NCBI RefSeq assembly: GCF_033473495.1
Contig: NC_088937.1
Span: forward strand, 434,001-498,000
DNA length: 64,000 nucleotides
Origin: Cercospora beticola
Lineage: Eukaryota > Ascomycota > Dothideomycetes > Mycosphaerellales > Mycosphaerellaceae
Direction of reading: 5' to 3'
Shown: positions 21,100 to 33,555 of the stretch, one piece after another
Layout: each line of letters opens with the position of its first letter
Numbering within the stretch: position 1 is the stretch's first letter
Made by a program: the position numbers and the translations under genes
The notes under the pieces: generated by a model
What the model was told of the DNA's origin: nothing
Seen by the model: only the letters and a program-made list of their open reading frames with translations
Database searches by the model: none

Positions 21100-24000
21100 C
21101 TACTTCGACGTGCTAAAGCCTCCGCCACTGATATACGGATCCACATCATCCTGTCTCCTTCCCGTCAAGCCCTCGCCAGGCTTATGAGAAGAGGTCGTGC
21201 CAGTAGCAGAGTCACCGCTAGCTCCTACACGCGAATAATCACCCGTAGTAGTGGACCCGCCGACAACAAGAACAGGCGCCGCAGCCGCAGCAGACGCTCC
21301 TCCCGCTCCAGTGTCCTCGGAGAATCTGGACGAATACTGCTTGGGATCGGCCTGCGGTTGTGAAGACGAGGTGGTTGTCGTTGTGGTTGTTGTTGTGGTA
21401 CTACCGATGGCATTGTTGTTACCGCTGAGGAGAGGCTCAACGTCGTGTTGTCTTTGGCCGGTGAGACCGGCGTCGCGATCGGATGTTGTGTTGCCTGTGC
21501 CAGAGGCAGAAGCTAGGGCTCCGGCGCCTGCGGCAGCTCCCAAGGCACCTCCAGAGGCAGCGGCGTATTGGGCTCCGCTTGGTGAGGATGTGGCTGTAGT
21601 GTCGTCACGAGGGAGTGTTGTCGTAGGTTGGCTAGTCGTTGTAGAAACGGCACCTGGACCTCCGATGGTGTTGTTATTGCCGCTCAACGCTGGCTCAACA
21701 TCATGTTGTCTCTGACCAGTGAGGTTTCCACTTTCGCCGGGAGCAGTGTCACGTGTCGCGTAGGCACCCGCTGCGCCGGCGCCTCCAGCAGCAGTCGTCG
21801 TTCCAGCGGCCGTAATTAGTGGGTGGTCCAGTGGTCCGTTGTCCTTGTTCTCCTTCAGCCCCGTAGCTTCTCTGGTTTGACCAGGAGCAGAATCGCGACC
21901 CGCATAAGCACCGGCTGCGCCAGCACCTCCCACAACGGCCGTCGTTCCGGCGGGAGTGATGAGCGGATGATCCAGCGGACCATTGTCCTTGTTCTCCTTC
22001 AACGCCGTGGCTTCCTTGGTCTCATCGTCCTTGTCATCTTTGTTTCTGTGCAGGATTCTGCTGATCAGACCCGGCTTCTTGTCCTTCTCCTCTTTCTCGA
22101 GCTCCTTCTCATGCTTCTTCTCCGCCTTCTCGGCAGCATGTCTGCGTTCCTTCTCGTCTTTTTCATGCTGCTTCTCAAGTTCACGCTGTTTCTTCTCTTG
22201 TTCCTTCTCAAGCTCACGTTGTTGCTTCTCAACTTCCTTCTGATGATGCTTCTCTTCCTTGGCATGCTCCTTCTCGAGCTTCTTGTCTTCGGGCGAGGGC
22301 TTGTGGAGTTTGTTGTGTTTGTTGGGATCATCCGCACCGTATGCAGCGTGGGTTGTTGGATCGCTGTCGCGTGTGGCGGCATATGCTGCGCCTGCACCAG
22401 CTACTCCTGCGGCGCCCGCGCCACCAGCGATCGCAGCATCACGACCAGATGTGTGAGTCGTCGACGAGTCTGGGTTGTGGTTGGTGCCTGAGATGGAACC
22501 GTGTCGAGCGGAAGCGCTCACGCGCTCTGTGGTGTTTGTGGTAGTCTGAATGCCCGGGCTTGCAGCAGTGCCTGTTGTAGAGCTGCTATGCCCGCCAAGT
22601 GCGCTACCAGCTCCGATCGCGCCAACGCCAGCACCTGCAGCTGCTGTTGCTGGAAGGGAAGCGCCAGTAGAAGTGGTCTCGGCACCGAGGAACTGTCCAG
22701 CCACGTTCGGGCCATGGTCCACAGTATCGCCAGACTTTCCAACATAAAATGAGCGATCGAGGAATGTGGCACCCTGTACGTCAGCCGGAGCCTTGTTCAG
22801 CTGAGTAACGCCCTCATCGTTGCGGATGCCACCAGCTGCAACACCGGTGGCCGGCTCAGATGATCCCAGAACACCAGCGTGGCTGCTGCTCAGCTGCGAG
22901 TCTCGTGGTGCAGATTGACTCGTCGTCTCCCTCAAGCTTGCCTCTGGGGCTGCGACTGGGTTAATGTGGCCGTGCCCTGCTCCCGATGTAAGTGGGTGAG
23001 AGCGGTCGCCTAGCGATTGCGAATTGTCAGTGCTTGAAAAGGTATTGCTGTTGTTGTTATCACGAGAAGCAGCATATGCCGCGCCGCCAGCCCCTGCAGC
23101 TGCCAGACCTCCTGCGATGCCTGCGTTGCGTCCAAGGTTGGAAGACTCGGTAGTTGACTGGCCACCGGTGAAGGTGGTGTCAGCAGAATCAGTAATGCCG
23201 CCAGTTCTCGTTGACCCGGTTCCGTAACCACCACTTGTAGATTCGAAGTCCTGAGCTGCGACGCCTTTGGAAGTGTTGTCCCCAAGTGAGCTGGTCTGGC
23301 CTCCTAGACCGCTTGAATCACTCTCTCCCAGAGGTCTGCTCTGCGAAGTAGTCCCGGTAGCGGCAAGTATGGTCTTTCCCTTGTCTGGATCATTATCATG
23401 CTCTCTGTTAGCAAAGTTCGCCTCGCCAGCATCTCGGCCTGGCCCATGAGCTCCGGATTGATCTTGAGCAGCCTGTGTCCCGGTGCGATTGTCAGCGAGG
23501 CCGTCAGTCTGGCTGACACCGGTTGTCTCGTTATCCCGTCTGCTGTATGCGGTCGCTGCTGCGCCACCAGCTGACAGGTCACCTCCTGCAACAGCCGCTT
23601 CTTGGGCAGTTTTTGGATCAGCAGGTGTGAGGTTGGACTGAGTGTTGGATGCGCCAGTGTAGCTGTCCCCGGTTGATGCGCCTTGTCCAGTGGTTGTAGT
23701 CGTTGTGTATGCTGGTGACTCTCTCTGCTGAGTATCTGTCTGCAATTTGCTTGAGCCGGGCTGCTCGGTCGTGGCGGTGGTGCCCATGGCCTGCTCGTCG
23801 TACCTGAGGCCGGTTAGATATATGGCGCTGCGCTCCTCTGCACGTCTGTCTGTTCGCTCACTTCTTGCCGCCTGGATTCAATATTTGACGTAGCACTCCT
23901 CCCTTCTCGCCCTGCTCTGTTTGCTGTCCCTCAACAGGATAGAGTGTGGATGTATCCTTTTTCGCTTCATTCTCTGGTGCATTCTGGAGCCTCGTCTCTT

Positions 24001-24119
24001 CACTGCCGTAGAGGATCTCATCATCCTTGCTCGAACCCGGCGAGCTGGAAAAGTCAATAAAATTCCGCAAAAATGCCTGCTGTAGATCTAGCTTACAAGA
24101 CTTTCTTGAGCTTATCCAT
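21100..24119 (-). CDS. Large low-complexity repeat protein with a charged coiled-coil core
   Basis: Three exons (24119-24097, 24044-23862, 23803-21100) give 969 residues. The joins use a 52-bp intron and a 58-bp intron with an ATCTAAC branch site. They restore one frame from a 7-codon first exon to a 2.7-kb last exon. The N-terminus (M-D-K-L-K-K-V-F-S-P-G) carries S-K-D-D-E-I-L-Y-G, echoed later by N-P-G-G-K-K-Y-D-E. The body is rich in Gly, Ala, Thr, Ser, Asp and Asn, hydrophilic and probably disordered. Ala-rich A-A-G-A-G-A-A-Y-A-type stretches are scattered through it. A Lys/Glu heptad-rich segment of about 100 residues near the middle should form a coiled coil. Two repeat families follow: G-L-K-E-N-K-D-N-G-P-L-D-H-P-L-I-T (two copies) and T-G-Q-R-Q-H-D-V-E-P (two copies, plus a third variant at the C-terminus). 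The composition resembles hydrophilins/LEA-like or septal scaffold proteins, but no family is recognised. Confidence 0.75.
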
Positions 24120-25581
24120 GCTTGCTGTGTGCCAGGTCAATGTGTAAGTTTTTTTCTGTTCGTTGCACGAGTCGTGGCTTCGCACTTTTGATATCAAAAT
24201 GAATGCTTGAGTTACGCAAACAGATATATATCCTATTGATCAACAAAGCACGGCCTACCTCTTCACCAGGCTGCGCGGGGCAAGCGCCTCATCTCAGATG
24301 GGAGAGCTTGCAGAGCTCATATGCAGACGTCATCCTTGCCACATGTGTCGTAGCAAGTTGGAATGCTGATACGCGGCATGGGCAGCGAAGTTGGCGAGTG
24401 GTGAGCACGCGGTGAGCAACGTGTCGGTGGCTGAGGTCATGCGAGACGGTTACACAAAGAAAACAAAGAGCGGTGCGGCGCGCGTGCGCAGAGATTGGGC
24501 AACGATGCGCTTGAGTATGTGAGATCTTGCAGAGAGTCGATTGGGCTGCTCGATGCTGCAGATGACGTGGTTCGCGTGCGGCTGTCCGTCAATGCAGGGC
24601 GGAGGCGTGATTTGTGTTCCTCGGACCTGTCTGCGGGTGGTACGCTACGCGTGGCGCTTGGAGAGACAGATACGATGTGCATGATGAAAGCAGTCGAGAT
24701 GCAGTGAGGGAGTTGAAGTTGTAGATCCGCGCGGACATGGGCATATGCGAGCCCTGGTCGTTGGTTGACCTCGCCAATGCCCGACTGTTCCGACCGATCG
24801 GACAACTCTGGAGTCCTGAGGCTGCAATGCTGAGTGGAAACGGTGAGCGAGCGGGCGTCCGGTGGGAGCTCAACGACATGGCGGAGTGCCACGCCGCCGC
24901 CATGCACTCTTATGCATCCAACCCCACCGCGTGCATAACGCCCTCCATACATCGAAGGACTCCGTTCCCCATTCGGGACACGAACGGCAGTAGTAGAAGG
25001 GCTTGTCGTCACCTCGCCGCCCACCTGCAAGGAACTGCAGCGCGTCTGCTATTCCTCCCACATTCAACGCGGCGCATCGGCTTTGGCTCTCGCTCTTTGT
25101 TGACCCGTCGTCCCATTCTTTGCCGTGACCTCCCGCACCATGGCTCCAACTAACCCCAAAACTGCCTCGTCGACCGCGCGGGCTCAGCGTAGCGCGCTGC
25201 GAGCCTGTTCCTCCCCACATTGGATGCCATTCCAATCCTTCCAGAATCCAGAGCCACCCTCTGTTATCTCTCCGCTCCCTGCACTTCATGCGCCCTCGAC
25301 ATAGAACACCCTCTGCCAGCTGAACAACACTCCTTCTCGTCTTCCGAGACACACAATACGCCATCCACTGCTCTCCCCGCTCTCGCCAACCGACACCTTC
25401 CCAATCCATCCATCGCCTGACGTAACCTCACCTCCCAGGATTCCACTGGCCGCTTCCGCTTCCCATCCGCGACTTGGGCAACCAACGCGATACTGCTCGG
25501 CATTTGCCGATTCAATGAGACGAATATCCGCCTAGGGCATCTTCAGCACCTTCACTTCAGTATACACACCCTTCCGCAGAC
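24120..25581. promoter_or_regulatory. Divergent promoter region
   Basis: About 1.46 kb between two divergent start codons. The middle is GC-rich, and a C/T-rich tract fills about 25330-25560 before the right-hand gene. A 197-codon minus frame (24437-25030) and overlapping plus frames look like GC-driven chance frames. Confidence 0.4.
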
Positions 25582-26348
25582 ATGGCGATCCGAGAAAAGG
25601 TCAAATTCCTCTTCAAGTCCAAGTCCAAATCGGACCGCGGCTCTCAAACCTCCAAAGGCTCCTCGAAAGCTTCTGATGAACGATGGCCAAGCAATGTCTA
25701 CAAACCCGGCGAACCCATGCCAAGGCCAAAGTACCGAGCGCCTCCCAAAAAGGAGCACAAGGATAAATTAGAAGCGTTCAGTTTCGCAGACGCATGGAGG
25801 AGGAAGAGCTTCCAGAGCCAGTACAGTCCCATGGGAACCAGAGCACCAAGTCGGAGAAACAGCGTCGCCAAGACTCCGGCGAGCAGAAGGAGCAGCTGGA
25901 TCAGCTTAGGTAGAAAGAGTTTCAGCGGAAAAAGCACAGACGGCGGCAGGAGCAACAGTATCACGAGTGGTAGCGGTGATGCAGAAAAGGGCAATGTGCG
26001 ACACCGGGAGGGCGCTCCGATGCACATGGGTGTGGCAGTGCCCACGACATTGAAGACCGAGCCCGAGGCCGATGGCGATGATGATGTACACAATGGTGAG
26101 TTTGACTGACATTGAGAAGCTACGACAGGGACTAACGCAGAATCGTAGTTGGCTTGTCACGAGTCCAATCGAAAGACCAGCGATATCAGCCGCTCGAGCG
26201 ACCACGAACAGCAGACAGCGGCACGGCTGGCCACGCGAACAACCTCGCCAAACCTATGAGCACAGCACACGACCATCAGCCTTTTACCGAACAGGATCTC
26301 GCACTGGCGCTTCACCGCTCCCACCTCGCAGTTCCAGCGCAGGGGTGA
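25582..26348 (+). CDS. Basic Ser/Lys-rich protein of unknown function
   Basis: Two exons (25582-26095 and 26149-26348) joined over a 53-bp intron with a GACTAAC branch site give 237 residues. The N-terminal 25 residues are strongly basic (K-V-K-F-L-F-K-S-K-S-K-S). A conserved-looking W-P-S-N-V-Y-K-P-G-E-P-M-P-R-P-K-Y segment and a D-A-W-R-R-K-S-F-type segment follow. Several R-R-x-S sites could be kinase targets, for example R-R-N-S and R-R-S-S-W. The C-terminus holds T-E-Q-D-L-A-L-A-L-H-R-S, a short amphipathic helix. No signal peptide or membrane segment. The pattern of short conserved motifs in a disordered background fits a fungal regulatory or adaptor protein, but no family is recognised. 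The in-frame P-x-Y-R-A-P-P-K-K-E-H-K part may be an additional conserved block. Confidence 0.75.
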
Positions 26349-26809
26349 GAGAAGCTTACCACATCTCAGAGCACTTGTACAAATTTGTATAGCAACACGG
26401 CGCAAGATACGGAGACAGGTGCATATCGTTGAGATTTACTTTGCAGCATTTTTGGCGTTGGAGTTGAGCAGGAAACTCTCTTGAAAGGGACACGACATCA
26501 CGCGAGCATTTTGGCACCATCATCAGCAACAGAAGAGCAGTCAACATTCGGACGGCTTTCAATTTAGCATTGCATTGGACAGCATGTCCCACACCAGCGG
26601 ACAGCCAGAAGGCATACATATGGAATGGCCGGGGCGGAGGAGAAGGCAGCAGAGAGAGAGAAGTAGAAGAAGCATAGGAAGAGAATCTTTGTATAGAAGT
26701 GAGAGCAGATATGAGCGTTGCTATATCATGCATTTACAAGTTGATTGAGTTATCCTCCACCTCTGATTTTTGGAAAAAGACCCTTCAATTGCTTGCTTTT
26801 TGACAAATT
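26349..26809. other. Intergenic region between convergent genes
   Basis: About 460 bp of probable 3' UTR sequence. No gene or RNA recognised. Confidence 0.45.
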
Positions 26810-28564
26810 TCACAACTCCGCGCGTGCAGAGCCCTCACTCCCACCTCCAGAAAATCTGAAACCACTGGAAGAGGCAACCATATATCTGAATACCCCCTCA
26901 GGATCGTATCGCGCGGCGATCTCGCGTAGATTTTCGGCATTTGCGGTAGAGGACTAGTATCCGTATCAGCTGGTGGCAACCCAAAGAGGCAACAAGAATG
27001 AACTCACTGGAAAACCACCCACTTTCACATCTCTCCCGCCCACTTTCTCAATTTCCCCCTCTATCCCCTTCCGCAGTTCCTCTGCGTGTTTCCGGAAAAG
27101 TCCATCTTGAGCTGGTTTCCCATTGAGATTCTGATATTCGAAGAATGCTTCGTAGTGGATATGAGCTGCTTCTGACTCGGATGTCGCTGGAAGGGGTTGA
27201 TATGTCGCGGATACGGTCCAGGAGCCGATGGCTGTTTCTTCGAGATTGGAGATTGCGGTTAGGAGGGAAAGGTGAGCTTTGAGGAGAAGTGTTGATGAGG
27301 CGGGGAGGATGACGGTGAAGGTTTTGAGGTAGTGGGTTTTGGCTTGGGGGGCGGAGGCGGAGGCGGGGGAGAGGAAGAGGGAGGTTGGGTTGAGGTGGTG
27401 TTTGGTTGTGGAGGATGTGTTGTGTGGGATGGAGAGGAAGGGTTGTAGGGCGGGAGGTGGGTGGGCAGGTTCGGTGTCTGAGGTGTCTGCTTTTTCTCTT
27501 GGGAGAGCGATGTTGGCATATGCGTTCCAGAATTCCAGTTTTCCGGGACCGTTTGAAGATGAGTATTTCTCCATTACGACTACGCTTGCAATCTCGCTCC
27601 CACTCTCCCTCTTCCCCATATTCTCCACGAAATCCGCCAGAGCCTTAAACTGTTCCTCAGCCGTGTTTTCAGGATACTTGACTACTCCTCCCCAAATCCC
27701 TCCGTCTTCAATATTTGCCACTTGCAGGTCAAGCCTCGTGACTAACCCAAGATTTGCTTCCGCTCCTCCTGATCGCAGCGCTTTAAACAGATTCGAGTGT
27801 TCTTTCGCGTTGGCGTTGACCAGCCAGCCGCCATCTCCTAGTACGACTTCGAAATTGGCCACGGTATCACAGGAGGGGCCTCGTCCCAGTGAGAGGATAG
27901 CGGGTGTACAGGATAGGAAGAAGTCCGATATGCTAGAATCTAGAGTGGTAGACGGTGACGAGAGGAGGAGAGGAGGAGGCCCGGAGATCAATTTCGGCGT
28001 CGAAAACGTCAGTTCAGACTCGCCGTCGGCTTCATTGTCGTTTCTGGGCTGTGATGCGGACCTTGGAAGCTCAGAAAGGTAAGTGTAGACTTCTCTCCAA
28101 GTTGCTCCAGGTCCCACAGAGAGCGTAGAATTCGATGAATGATACGTTATGCTGTTGAGCTTCCGGAGATCCATCATGATATCGGTATTGGATGGGCTGG
28201 AGTAGACTCCCGAAGTGTGGTCATTGCCATTGCGTATCGCGAATTTGCATCCTCGAGATATGGTTTTGTTGGTCGCAAGGAGTATCTTGATCGCTTGAGC
28301 GACTTCGTCCGTAGCATCGGGAGTATAGAAACATGGTGGAGTGAAGTGATGATTATTGAGGTATTGTGGTGTTCTTTGTAGTTCCTTGTGAGATGTCTCG
28401 CCTGGATAATGGAGATGAGGAGAGGGAATATGTGGTGACATATATAGGGCTTCGCAGCAGGGGTTGGGACCGAGAAACGATGTCTCGAGTGCTGCTGTTG
28501 CTGAGGCCAGCAGTATGAGGTAGTCCAGAGGACGATTTCGGGGGAGGCTCTTCATCTTCATCAA
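26810..28564 (-). CDS. FAD-linked oxidoreductase (BBE/PCMH type) with an altered FAD site
   Basis: Two exons (28564-27008 and 26953-26810) across a 54-bp intron give 566 residues. The second exon supplies the typical BBE-like end N-A-E-N-L-R-E-I-A-A-R-Y-D-P-E-G-V-F. Without the splice the frame ends in a short unrelated tail. A hydrophobic N-terminus (L-I-L-L-A-S-A-T-A-A-L) suggests secretion, and C-C-E-A-L is a family mark. FAD-domain landmarks are recognisable: I-M-M-D-L-R-K-L-N-S-I, S-V-G-P-G-A-T-W-R-E-V-Y, C-D-T-V-A-N-F-E-V-V-L and a near-consensus G-L-V-T-R-L-D-L. Two are not. The P-loop normally R-G/S-G-G-H reads R-N-G-N-D-H, and the usual G-G-L-T-L-G-G-G segment is replaced by a Ser/Pro-rich stretch. 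Family members oxidise small molecules using covalently bound FAD. Activity here is doubtful; it may be diverged or decaying. Confidence 0.72.
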
Positions 28565-30910
28565 GATATAGCAAGCTCAAGGTTGGTTCGGCAAAATCTC
28601 TTCAGAATGTTTTTTCCGATCGAGCAGTCTTCTTGTTGAGTGTATGAGGACGAACGCTTCGTTCCAACACGCCTGCTAAGAAAAATGACACCTTGTTCAA
28701 TGACCTGGCTTGAATGGTGAGAGTCGGCACTGTTTGGGCAGGACCTTGGGAGAGTGATGAATGTGCTTCCTGAGCGACCAAGTCTTCCGTGGCTCAGTGC
28801 TGCTTCGTGTCTGCTCGTGACGTACAAATTCTCGTTCAATGAAAGCCTATACTTACTGTTCGTTTTGGTAAGTACGAGTGAAAAGCATTCAACTTGACAT
28901 CAGAATTGAGCCTTGTCGTTCCGGCTCACCAGGCAACGAGCGAAGCCGGGGCTTCACCGCTTCAAGATACCTTCGCTCAGTTCTGTGAGCAGGACATGTA
29001 CTTTGCAGAGTACAGCAATGGCATCAGGTTACTTGTTTTAGCTCGAATGGTGTATACTTGATGCACAATTGCAGAGTCGCAACATCGGAGTCTGCAGTGC
29101 GGGACCCAAGCCTGCAAGTTTCGCAGGGGTCGGCGGGGAGCTCTGTCACGACCGCTGATGGGAATAGAAATTGATGAGGCGTGCAGAAGTTGTGATGAAC
29201 CTGATTCTTGTCCTCGACGGAGAGCAATACACGTGTCGATGCTCTTAGAAGGGCTTTCCGTGACGAAGTATTGCTCGCTGGTCAGTCAGATTGGCTTCGA
29301 TTCAAGAGAGGGCTCGGATCTGGAAGGCCGAGTTCCAGCATGATCGTAACAGATGCATCTGGCTGTCCAAAACTTGACGCAGAGCTTGAAGAGTGCTCGT
29401 CATCATGAAGAATGTCGTTCGTGGTTTCCCTGATTGTGTGATGGCCAACGTCCAAGGACATCGCATGGTCATCATCAGTATTGCCGGACTTAACAAACGA
29501 CACTCACAGTTCTTCCATCAAGCAATAGCAACAACTGTATGCGACGCTGACGACCTCCATCGGACCGATACTATCCTCTTGGTGATCCAGAAATAGCGAA
29601 CGTCGTCCGTCTGTCGACCCGATGGTATCCCTTTAGTTGTTTTCACGGTGACTTGGCACGAACACCCACCCTGTTTACCATCGATAATCGGGTCCAGTCT
29701 ATACCATATTTGGTTATCCGGCCAGCTGAATACCCTGCTTAGCGAGACGCACCAATCTGAATCTAACCTAGATGATCTCTGCAGAGTGGGCTTCCAGGAT
29801 TATTAGCGCGAACTGACTATTGTCGACGAGTCACCAAAGGGATGGCTTGACAGGTGGTTTCGTGCAACCGGCAATGGCGTAGCTGCTTCCGTCATCGCCG
29901 CCAACACACGCCGACCCGAATGCTAGCCTTGCTAGGAGCTGTAGCGTCTGTGCTGACCTCGTCGGACTGGGATTGTGGTGGTCTGCCGGGAATGTGCCTG
30001 TGAGCGCCGACAAGGATGAAGCAGGAGCGAAAGCCACGCGAGAATGCTTGGCAAAGCTGCGTGCGACCATTTGGAGGTCCAAAGAACAAACAACATCGAG
30101 ACCACGATATTGGTGATAGAGAACTTCGACACCCCGCCCTGCTACGCGCAAATGGACATCACGGGCACCCCGATGAGGGCAGGCATCAGCATATGCCTGA
30201 GCGCCAGGAAGCCAAGGAGACTCGACCACGGACCTTGAAACCGGCTGCGGTGTTGGCATACCAGCTCGGGGAGCTGCGAGCCGATAACAATGAGAGCAGC
30301 CAATTCCCATGAATGACGCGATTGCCTCCATCAGAGCGAGCGTCATCATATACCATAGATGGGACATACTTGCAGCAACCCGCAAGTAAAATCCACAAAG
30401 GCCTTCAAACGAAATGAGAAACAATCAAGACCAACCCTAGTCGAGGGTCTGGAACATCGCTTCTCCACGTGCACTCACCCATTGATCGGCCACTACGAAT
30501 GTCATTCGCTCGTGTTGAGGCCAGAGAAGACAGGCTATCCATTTCGAGCCGAATAATGCGAGAACAACCTCGACTAACAATGCGACGTCACTGAATACTG
30601 CATGCTCGCTCGCTCTGCACCCGGAGATGCATCCGGCCAAGGCTGTACAGCCCCATGGTTGAATCCTCGGTATCGTGGTGCTCGGCGAGTTCGGAGGGAC
30701 ATTGGGCCTAGTCGTTTCAGAATTACTGGAAACATTGATGAATCACATCTATAGAAAGCTCTCGCATCACGCCTTCTCCCCGGATCGTGCCTCTTTGCGA
30801 CTTGCTCACCAGAAATAGGACACAATGAACGATATGACTTGAGGATTTGGAGTATTTTCCAGACTGTCGGATACTGGCTATCATCACGACCACACATTCT
30901 CTTCGACAAC
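28565..30910. other. Gene-poor region, possible gene remnant near 29.9-30.4 kb
   Basis: About 2.3 kb with no supported gene. On the minus strand between 30424 and 29831, hydrophobic membrane-like stretches appear in two different frames (for example L-M-P-A-L-I-G-V-P-V-M-S and I-V-V-S-M-L-F-V-L-W). Stops or frame changes separate them, as in a decayed membrane-protein gene. The right end is the promoter of the Pth11-like gene. Confidence 0.3.
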
Positions 30911-32479
30911 ATGTCCTCTCCAGTGGACCTAAGCACGACCGCCGCGATGCCGGCACCAGAAGGGTACACAGCGAACCTTGAAAACCCGGTGACACAGCAT
31001 AGAGACGCTGGAGTGGTTCTAGCAATACTGGGGATGGTCGTTTCAACTGCTTTTCTTTCACTGAGAATCTACACAAGAGCGTTCGCTTCACGACGATGGG
31101 GAATTGACGATGCTGCAATTGTCGTGGCTTGGGTAACTTTTCCTCCAACAGTCAGTCGACCGATATGACCTTCAGCTGACCAGCTGTTGCAGATGCTTTC
31201 GATCTCCTTGCAAGCAATACTCATCTACCTTTGGGCGACCGAGCTCATAAGTGTCCACCTCTGGGACCTTTCACTTTCTCAGGCCAAAGAGTCTCTTCCC
31301 TTAACCACGATAAGCGCCGGCGCTTTATACATTTTTACGATGGCCATCGCCAAACTGTCTCTTTTGGTTTATTACCACAAGCTTTCTCCTTCCCGCTGGT
31401 TCCGATACCTGATATACGCCATTGGGACTCTCATCATTGTTTACAGCACAGCACTTTTCTTTGCTGTGATCTTTGCTTGCAAGCCGGTCGACATGAGCTG
31501 GGATTTGACGATTAGGGTTGGAAAATGCCTGGACAAAGACGCCATCTATCTTGGACACGCCGGGCTCAATACTGGCACGACTCTTCTGCTATTCGGCATT
31601 CCTGTCCCGATGATTTTGAAGCTGGAGATTCCTAGAATGCAGAAAATTGGACTGGCTTCGATGCTTTTCGTTGGTGTACTAACACTTATCGCAAGTATCG
31701 TCAGACTTGCCCTTTTGCCTGCTGCAATCCACTCCGCAGACGCGACATGGAGTATCTCAAAACCAGCCATCTGGCTCTGCATCGAAACGAATCTGGTCAT
31801 CATTTGCGGCTGCCTCCCGAGCATGCGGTCATTCTTCCGACACGTTGCCCCAAAATATGTCGGCGAGCGATATGATGACGATTACGAGAAGAGCCTTACA
31901 GGAGATCGCATATCTGGCGGAGCTGCAGCCTCCTCGCTCACTCTCGACGAGATGGCCAAGTTGAACCGATTGAGCAAAAGCCAGCCCAAGATCTTCACAA
32001 GCTTCGAAGCATGGCAGTCTTGGTGGGAGAAAGACGTCGAAGGGAACAAGAATGCAAATAGGAAAAGCTTGTCGAAACGTGCTTCGCAGGATTACATTCT
32101 GGACGAGAAGAATGGCCAGCGTGTTTCCAGAGCACGAGGCAAAACTTTCTCGGCAATAACGGAAGAGCAAGATCATCACGACGGCCGCAAGAGAGCACTG
32201 TCAGCTGCCAGCAAAGGTACTGTGTCCACTGTGACGAGACCTCTAACTGCTCGGAGCCAGAAGAGTTCTATGTCCTTGCGAACAAACTACAGCGGCACGA
32301 CAGTCGGGTCGGTGATATACGAGAAGACGTCTGCAGCTGTCCCGCCCAGGCCCATTCAGCCGAGAATGAGGTCTGATACTCATACGACGATGCCTCAGAG
32401 CGTTGGCTTGGGGATCTATGGATACCAGAGTGCACAGACGACTGAACAGTCGCCTAGGGTGTCGAATGAGCGAAAGTGA
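30911..32479 (+). CDS. Pth11-like integral membrane protein (fungal rhodopsin-fold domain)
   Basis: Two exons (30911-31132 and 31193-32479) across a 60-bp intron with a GCTGAC branch site give 502 residues. The first about 290 residues contain seven hydrophobic segments. They show the usual Pth11-like landmarks: R-I-Y-T-R after helix 1, W-G-I-D-D-A at the first loop, L-S-L-L-V-Y-Y-H-K-L near helix 3, and a conserved W-S-I-S-K-P..W-L-C-I-E-x-N segment before the last helix. The C-terminal about 210 residues are cytoplasmic, rich in Ser, Lys and Arg, and contain an M-A-K-L-N-R-L-S-K-S segment; such tails probably hold phosphorylation sites. There is no N-terminal CFEM domain. This large fungal family includes Magnaporthe Pth11, a surface-sensing receptor; most members have no known ligand. 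Family call is firm, specific role unknown. Confidence 0.87.
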
Positions 32480-33555
32480 GATGACGAGGAGGAGCTTCGA
32501 GAACTTTCGCGTTATGGTCACTGAGAGCCGAGAAATGGCAGACACCAGAGGCTATGAGCTGATGAAGATGACGAAATGGGGATGGCGAGCGATGCGAGAA
32601 CGTGATACGACTAGGCGGATGCGATGAATTTTTGAATTGGAAAATGATACCCAAATTGTGTAGCATATGTACTTGGAGGCCAGCTCCAAGAAGCTTGCCA
32701 GTGTAACTACTAGGTGGACTTGCAAAAATTGAAATGGCATGGTGCAATGACTGCTTCCAAGTTTGAATCGATCATTGACGGTTGTGTACAGATCAGCACC
32801 AAAATCTATCCTGCTACATTTGGGTTGGGTGACAAGTGAATGTTACAGCCTTCTTGGTAATGGATCTATGTGTTGAGACGCTCGACGAACATCATGTGAT
32901 TGGTGATCTGGATCATGCTTAATGATAGCATGGGAAGCAGCACAGTACGGTACAAGAAAGGTGGGAGGTTGATTTGAGAATGTCAGAGAGAACATTGAGG
33001 TGAATGTTCCTCGTTAGTGTTCGTATATGTGTTAGCACGGTAAGACTAAGTATGTATTGGGCAGTATTCGAATGCATGGCGATGGTGGAAGGTTGAGCTG
33101 ATCAGGCCTTGTTCCATCCACCATCGTTGGCGGTCGAAAACGGAAAGGCGATGATCAGTACTGCTAGGACATCTTCTGGTAGCTGATGAAAATCATCAGA
33201 GCCTACACTAAATGTCAGCAGATGCTCTATGAGCGATAGCCATGTGTACTTTGCGTCTATGAGCTCTTCATTCGGAGGGAAAAGGTGCGGTGTGCGTGAA
33301 TAGAGCAGGGGTGTAAGCGTGAATGCATGCATCACCAAGGCAGTGGCCGTCATTGCGAGCGCACGACGACGACATGGTCAATCTCGGCCATGGACAGAAT
33401 GCTACAGACGAGTTGCGAAGCTAATAGCAATGCGTGAATGGTGTTGTGGTGCCAGTTGGCGGAAGGTGGGTCCCTGCCAAGCTTTTTCGAAGCCAAGTGA
33501 AATTTTCAATCTGCATCTCCATATTTGCACCACAATCTCGCACCTCATCCAATCA
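32480..33555. other. Intergenic region, no supported gene
   Basis: About 1.1 kb after the Pth11-like gene. Short frames only. An 81-codon plus frame ends exactly at the first intron-like segment of the tRNA-like element and is not considered coding. Confidence 0.4.

Noticed and set aside
24437..25030. A 197-codon minus-strand frame
   Set aside because: Lies in a divergent promoter region, overlaps other frames and shows no recognisable domain.
26966..27007. The stop at 26966 as the end of the FAD oxidoreductase
   Set aside because: The final codons belong to an intron; splicing to 26953 restores the family's C-terminal motif.
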